Part shown: one piece after another, positions 58,788 to 64,000 of the stretch
Position numbering within the stretch: the first letter of the stretch is position 1
Layout of the letters: the number at the start of each line of letters is the position of its first letter
DNA from: Chalara sp. BL73
Taxonomy: Eukaryota > Ascomycota > Leotiomycetes > Helotiales
Assembly (NCBI GenBank): GCA_918026815.1
Contig: CAKJVC010000061.1
Location: 620,001 to 684,000, forward strand
Length of the DNA stretch: 64,000 bases
Direction: 5' to 3'
The notes under the pieces: generated by a model
Databases searched by the model: none
Told to the model about the DNA's origin: nothing
The model's input: the letters and a program-made list of their open reading frames with translations, nothing else
Position numbers and translations under genes: made by a program

Positions 58788-60680
58788 CGTGCCATGGGCG
58801 ACCGCCTCTGCAGATCCAAGACACCCTTGATTATTGCGGTATGCCTTAAGCGATTTCCTTGTCGAGAATCAGAGATATCGAAGGATTTGTGGTCGTGGTG
58901 AGAGAACCAAAGACTGAGCAGAGTGAAATGGCTGGGGATCCTCCTACGATTTGGTCGGGTTAGTAAGGAGGCTGACGTTCCATGTAACCAGAATCCAATC
59001 GGCGGATATTGTAGCGAGTACAGGAGTGTATTGAGTGAGTAAGAGCGAAAGAGAAGCGCTTCGCAGTATCAGGACTGAAATGATTAGTAGATTATGGGTT
59101 TTCTGAGTTCCTGGATGTCGGGTGGGGAACAGGTCGGAGCAGCAGTCCCAAAAATTATTTTGATCTAGGTTTCGCTTCCCAATCAAAAAGGAGGAGGGAA
59201 GTAGGTATCAAAACATCTTGACCTGGCTAGGAGCAGATAATTAAATGATGAAAGTGTGTCCGGAGACAGCATTTCTATGCACTCTACTTTCAAATTGTAT
59301 TGGTATGTCCTGTCATGGTCTAGGTTTCTCTTAGGCTATCACTCTGCTCTTTCTTCGTTACAGGCGCTGGGTGGTGTAGTGCAGTAAGTACGGCGCACCT
59401 ATTTACAGTACAGCAAAGGCGGGCGCAGGTACCCCCTGACATTGGTGTGCTGGTAGCCATGTCTCACTACCAATTTCACAAGCAGTAGCAGTCATCTGAA
59501 GATCTACCGAGCCCATCTTAAAGGGGTTATTGGTGCTGTTTCACCAACGGAGTTGGCCCTGATATGTCAGGCAATGGAATGAAATACTGGTCTATAGTAA
59601 GCCCTTCAACACATCTACTTAGGACCATCCAGCACCGTGGTGGCATCTCGTTATCAAGAAAACCAAGTCAGCCGTTGCTTGGAAGTGTAATTGGATTATC
59701 CGGCAAATATTTACTCTAGGCAAGAAGACATCGAGACGTGTGAACACACGAGCCGTATGTAAGCTTGAATGGGCCAACTCGTAACCCTTTACACGCATTA
59801 CTAGGATACAAATGGCAAGAGATCTCTTTATGATATGGGATAACATGTTGAGCGAAGCACTCAACTTCTACTCTTGCATGTTGATATGCAGTCCGCCGGG
59901 AGAAGGATCTTCAATGCCTGCATGCGCTTAGAATAGAATCATCAAGTACCGATGAAGATCACATACATATACTCTAAGACGAAAGGTCGGTGGGATGGCG
60001 ACAAAATTGTGATTTCGCAAAGGTTATTGCAATACAGACTCGTAGAAATTGAACTTCAAAAACAAATATATATATATATATATTTCTCTCTCTCTCTCTC
60101 CCTACTTTTTCCCTTCCCCCCTTCCCACTTCCGCTTGTCTCCAGGGGCAGCAAGTAATATTACAAAATTTTGAAAGAGGTCTGAGGATCCACCATACCAG
60201 TGAGGGGTGGTGTTCCACTGTTTGGGCAAAAAAGGATTGTGTGTGTGGGTGGGAGGCGCTGAAGACGCTAGCCTTTGCCACTTGCTGCTTTAACCCAGGA
60301 CGCATTATTAGTCAGCTTTTCAAAGAGCAGAGTCTGAAGTAATGGTGGAGAATAGATCGGTCTGGGGCGATGAGGCTCACCCCAATACAGCTAACATCAC
60401 CTTAGCTTTTGACGAAACAGAACAGCTGCCTTGTCAACTTGCACACGTCCGCCCAGATAATATTTAATAATTTCAACCACAGCCAACTACATTCTACTTC
60501 CGTTCCCGAGAAGGTATAGAACAATCGCAGGACGTATTTTACTACCTCAGGATACTTTAGATGTTGGCTAGAAACAGGCAGCTTACCTGATCAATACCTC
60601 ACAACACCAACTTCCTCCTGCCCGCATTTCATGTTCACACTTGGAGCTAGGAGAGAGGCTCCTCCTCAACCACAATAATC
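58788..60680. other. Intergenic, divergent promoters of teaA-like gene and kog1-like fragment
   Basis: About 1.9 kb between two divergently read frames. No ORF with recognisable motifs. A TA then TC dinucleotide tract lies at 60064-60102. A pyrimidine-rich stretch precedes the plus-strand start at 60681. Confidence 0.5.
60064..60102 (+). repeat. (TA)n(TC)n microsatellite
   Basis: TATATATATA run followed by CTCTCTCTCTCTC. Simple sequence in intergenic DNA. Confidence 0.8.
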
Positions 60681-61165
60681 ATGACAGCCATCGCTGTCCA
60701 GCAAAACGGTGTCCACCGCCAACAATACAACATCCGCCAATCTCCACATTCTCCCAATGGTCCCTCCCCCAACCAATCTCGACCACAAAGTTATACATCG
60801 CCTAGAGGTCAGATGCACAGACAAGATGCCTCGGTACAGCATGATGGGAGGCAGGTGTCAAGCCAGCGATTTGTGGACAATAATGAACGCGTACGAACTA
60901 TAAATGGTGGCGACTCTCCGAGTACGCGACCAGAAAGCGAGGCTTCAAAAGGAAAGCATATACCGAGGAATGGTGATGGAAGAGACCGCAGGCTCTCGTT
61001 ACAAGCTCAGGCTCCTCCATCGCATGGCACAAATGCGGAATCTTCGCAAGATGAATCCGAGAGAGATGTCCCTCGATGGAGGCCAAAACCTTTGCTACAG
61101 CGGTCGAAGAGCGATTATGGGCCTCAAGGGGAGGATCGGGACTCGCATCGTGTAGATTTACCTGG
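60681..61165 (+). pseudogene. N-terminal fragment of a Kog1/Raptor-like TORC1 subunit, truncated
   Basis: ATG 60681 opens a disordered Gln/Ser/Pro-rich N-terminus of about 160 residues ending KPLLQRSKSDYGPQGEDRD then SHRVDLP. From what I know of fungal Kog1/Raptor proteins, a RSKSD(Y/F)GP segment stands just before their conserved N-terminal caspase-like domain. Here, instead, the sequence changes at about 61165 and the frame ends at 61221 with unrelated residues. From 61166 the DNA reads as a different gene on the other strand. So this is a partial copy; an intact gene must lie elsewhere if the identification is right. It could also be the first exon of an unknown disordered protein. Confidence 0.45.
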
Positions 61166-62345
61166 CATGGCACTCAAAACCTCCAGTCCCACCAGAGACT
61201 GCATTTCGTCAGTAGCGTTGTAGTGAAATAGAACGTTTTTGACGCGACTTAGAAGCCCTGGGGCGCATATGGATATCAGCTGGATAGCGTATTGGTCTAA
61301 ACTAGTCTCTAGCTCATCACTTGAAGCAGATACGGGTGTGGAGACTAAGTATCCACATGCGACGGACGAGATGTCTATTGAAGGTGAATCACTAAATGTG
61401 TAGTTTCGGCAGTCAAGCACTGATGACCTCGGGTTAGCCTATTAATGTGTCATCTTGATAGGACGAAGTAAAAGTATGTGCTTACTTAACCCAGCAAGGT
61501 AGGGAAAGTTGGAAACTTCCTGAATAGAAAACCCTCCGTCTTCAGCCGTGTCCCAGATGCTGTAGAGCACGAATGTGTTAAAACGAATAACCCAACCGGG
61601 TTCCAGGTCACGCTCCTATTTATGTCAATTGCAGTATTATTAATGATGACCTCTACAGCACCAGTAGAGTTATTAATCCATCCTGTTAAGTTTGAGCTGC
61701 TGCAGTACGCTATAATACCGTCGTGAAACCCCGATACAGCGGCACGAAGTGGTTCATCGAGTCGTAGACTGCCATAAGATTCGCATTGTGACGAGTAGTT
61801 ACCGTCCATGACCAACGTCAGCTCTGTAACAGTGAACTAGGCCATGCTATTGGCAGCGAATGGCGTTATCCGCATTTTGCTTCGAATAGTCCTGTTGGTC
61901 CTAGTGCAGCTTGCTGCAGGGTCGATCCGCAAAATATCCTCTGACCACGTAGCACCGTGATCTACCTCCGGTCCCATTGGCGCATTGTGATTGCGGAGCC
62001 CGATACCGCCGTTTGCTGCACCTACAATAAGATCTTCGATTAAGTTGAATCCGGGATCTATAATCGCTGGTCCTATGTAGACTTAGTCACCAGCCGTGTT
62101 TCCGTATAAGCCGTCGCTCATATCCGGGTATGAGGTCCAATATCGGCGAATTTGTATCTCAAATGGATTATGCCGATAGTCAGACTGGCTTAGAGTTCCA
62201 CCACTTAAAGGTGCGATGATCTCAGGGGCAACATAGCTGTCATATACTAAAAGTGACTGGTTTTGCCCGGTGGGGTTGTTGAACAGGCTAGGTCTAAGGA
62301 TCATACCTAGCCTCTTAGGGAAGTTGTAGGTATGCTTGCGCAAGA
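61166..62345 (-). pseudogene. Broken gene of unknown function (secreted or membrane-type, N-glycosylation-rich)
   Basis: Minus-strand coding remnants from 62345 down to 61166. MILRPSLFNNPTGQNQSLLV starts the first piece (to 62083, ended by an in-frame TAA); the sense continues past it (VYIGPAIIDPGFNLIEDLIV). A second piece, 61815-61486, has many N-x-S/T sites (SNLTGWINNSTG, INNTAIDINRS), then a one-base frame slip after WNP, beyond which the better frame reads SIWDTAEDGGFSIQEVSNF. An intron-like break (near 61490-61440) leads to a third piece, 61420-61166 (CRNYTFSDSP ... LSRVKNVLFHYNATDEMQ). I cannot name the family. Stops and frameshift make it a pseudogene. Confidence 0.55.
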
Positions 62346-63300
62346 TGCATACGTATTTTTGCTTTTGATGATGAATCTACTTACGTATGTTACGTATGTG
62401 ATACTCACGTCTGAGTATCACAGCTCTATAAGTAGATAGATTCGTTCTGTAGATTAGGTTCTACAACCTTCAGCAATTGACTCGTTTACCCTATACTCTC
62501 TGAAGGCGCCGTGACTTTCTATTACAACAAGGGTAATAAGGTATTGTTATGTTCCGGCGATTGCTTCTGTCCTGACCTGGGCACGAGAGATTACCACACG
62601 CACAAGGCCTTGAGTCTTGTATTCCTTCTGCTTGGCGTTGCTTAACCAAATATCGACGGATCCCTGGCGTACTGAAAATATGCAGTGGTAACAGGGCCTT
62701 GCACAATCGTATCTCCTAATCCAATTGGCGAAATTACCCAGCTGATGCAACAAGAACCACTGCTCTAGTTGATGTATAGGATATGATGACAACGCGGCCG
62801 ATTTCCCCTTCTTTGGCGCCCGCAACTGCGTCAGAGTAGAGAATGGTTGAGGGGAATGTTGAATGAAAAAACCAGGCAACTACAGTCCTATCTTAATTGT
62901 TATCGGTCTGAGCAGCCGACCGTTTGCCTGCCAAAAGACGCCGCTTACCATGCTGCAGCTGAATTTCGAAGCTCAAGTAGCCCGATAAAAACAACCACTT
63001 GCAAAAGAGAGGTGGTCACTTGGGCTGTGACCCATTTCAGCACCTAACTGCCAATTGTGTAGGTATCCCTTCCTGATCAACAAACCTGTATTAGTCAGGC
63101 CCGCAGCTCGACCTATCGTGAGCTCTAACATAGCCATCTCGCCGGTTGGGTAGTTGAATCTACTGGAGAATGTAAGCTCTACGAGTGCGTTTGCAGAAAG
63201 GGCGGGTTCTAATAACAGTAGAGAGAACCAGTGCGGGACAGGAGAAAAGGCAAGTGCGAGTTTACGATTTAAGATAATTCCATCAGCTAAGGCTTATTGT
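62346..63300 (-). other. Further decayed minus-strand coding fragments
   Basis: Minus-strand pieces 62879-62547 (STLTQLRAPKKGKSAALSSY) and about 63240-62910 look like codon-structured DNA with breaks: SRFNYPTGEMAMLELTIGRA, then a hydrophobic stretch VTTSLLQVVVFIGLLEL that could be a membrane segment, followed by TGGTAAGC like a splice donor. They may be the 5' exons of the pseudogene at 61166-62345. ACGTATGT occurs twice in the spacer at 62382-62400. Family not recognised. Confidence 0.35.
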
Positions 63301-64000
63301 TGAAACCCTATAAAGCTGAAATACGGTTCGGATTCTTCTGCACAGCTTTTCTGTTAGTAACATCAAAGCGGGCTATAAATATACAAGTTCATGGCTAGCA
63401 GCAAGTGTGCAGCTGTATGTGCTCTAACCCTTTCGTGCAGAGAGAATTAACTTATTCTGTGCGACGAATTATAACACAAATTTCACTTAGACGAGGCGAC
63501 AAAGAAACGGCGACTGACAGCCGTGGCGAAGTCTTAAATAGTTCTATAGCACACTTTTACGGTAGCACAGTAGCTCAAAAGAGGCATCTGGCGCCACCTG
63601 CCGAGGAATGCTTGAGTATCACAGCCTTGGCAGCTTAAATAAGTGAACAAGAAAGAGTATAAACAACTAAGGTAGTTAAGCTAGGATATGATACCAGTGT
63701 CTCATTGACTGGACCATATGCCACTTAGATTGAAGTTATTGTTTTTGGAACGCAGCATACTGACTGTAGGAAGTAGGGGTTTTACGGATCCGCGTGTCAG
63801 GGGTTTCAATACGTTTACCACCCTGGTAGGTTTATAATTTTGGCTTAGGTAAGCTCTCAAAACCTACCACCCCCCTGCCACCCCACCAAAAATGATCGCG
63901 CGTCGCGTTCTGCATCCATTTGCACTGTAACTTTGCCTGCAATTGATGCATCACCAGACGCAATTACATTACAACAATGGATATTCGACTTTCACTGTCG
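63301..64000. other. Unassigned right end
   Basis: No recognisable gene. A small inverted repeat GGTAGGTTT (63825-63833) / AAACCTACC (63860-63868) sits before a C-rich stretch, and an ATG at about 63978 (ATGGATATTCGACTTTC) opens a frame that runs off the window. This could be the start of another element or gene. Confidence 0.3.

Overview
This window looks like a bipartite chromosome segment from a filamentous ascomycete (Pezizomycotina). About 47.6 kb of AT-rich, transposon-packed DNA is followed by about 16 kb of ordinary gene-bearing DNA. The fungal assignment rests on short introns (46-256 bp) with GTANGT-type donors, a CK1 kinase and a Tea1-type kelch protein of fungal architecture, and transposon copies carrying the CpA-to-TpA (TpG-to-TpA) changes typical of repeat-induced point mutation (RIP).

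1-12.1 kb: four copies of one LINE family. Each has an ORF1 with CCHC zinc knuckles and an ORF2 with apurinic endonuclease, reverse transcriptase and RNase H, as in the Tad1/I group. Two lie head to head (1-803 minus, 898-4660 plus). One is full length with a single stop in each ORF (4661-10586). One is a heavily mutated minus-strand 5' piece (10587-12104). 12.1-16.8 kb: AT-rich DNA without genes, holding a 1350-bp LTR-flanked element (13634-14983, duplication TTTAA).

16.8-45.4 kb: a transposon nest that can be ordered from target-site duplications. An old RIP-mutated Ty1/copia element (Copia A) has LTRs at 16792-16993 and 45153-45354 flanked by CGTTG. Its decayed interior holds a young solo LTR (17226-17417) and LINE D (22762-38639, 14-bp duplication). 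LINE D was split by Copia B (25812-37774). Copia B's otherwise open gag-pol frame was split by LINE E (29581-35560, 13-bp duplication). The remaining AT-rich filler (16994-22747, 38654-45152) shows no intact genes. At 45605-47579 lies a decayed piggyBac-like transposon with TTAA at both ends.

47.6-64 kb: normal base composition. A casein kinase I gene (48857-50522, minus, 4 exons) and a Tea1/TeaA-type kelch/coiled-coil cell-end marker (53991-58787, minus, 4 exons, 1542 aa) look intact. Beyond them, 60681-61165 encodes what looks like only the N-terminus of a Kog1/Raptor homologue. It runs directly into a broken minus-strand gene of unknown function (61166-62345) and further decayed coding fragments, so the right end is rearranged.

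The transposon block is where one element family's history can be read: repeated insertion, RIP, and some copies that kept readable ORFs. The two kinase/polarity genes have no visible functional link to it beyond lying next to it.
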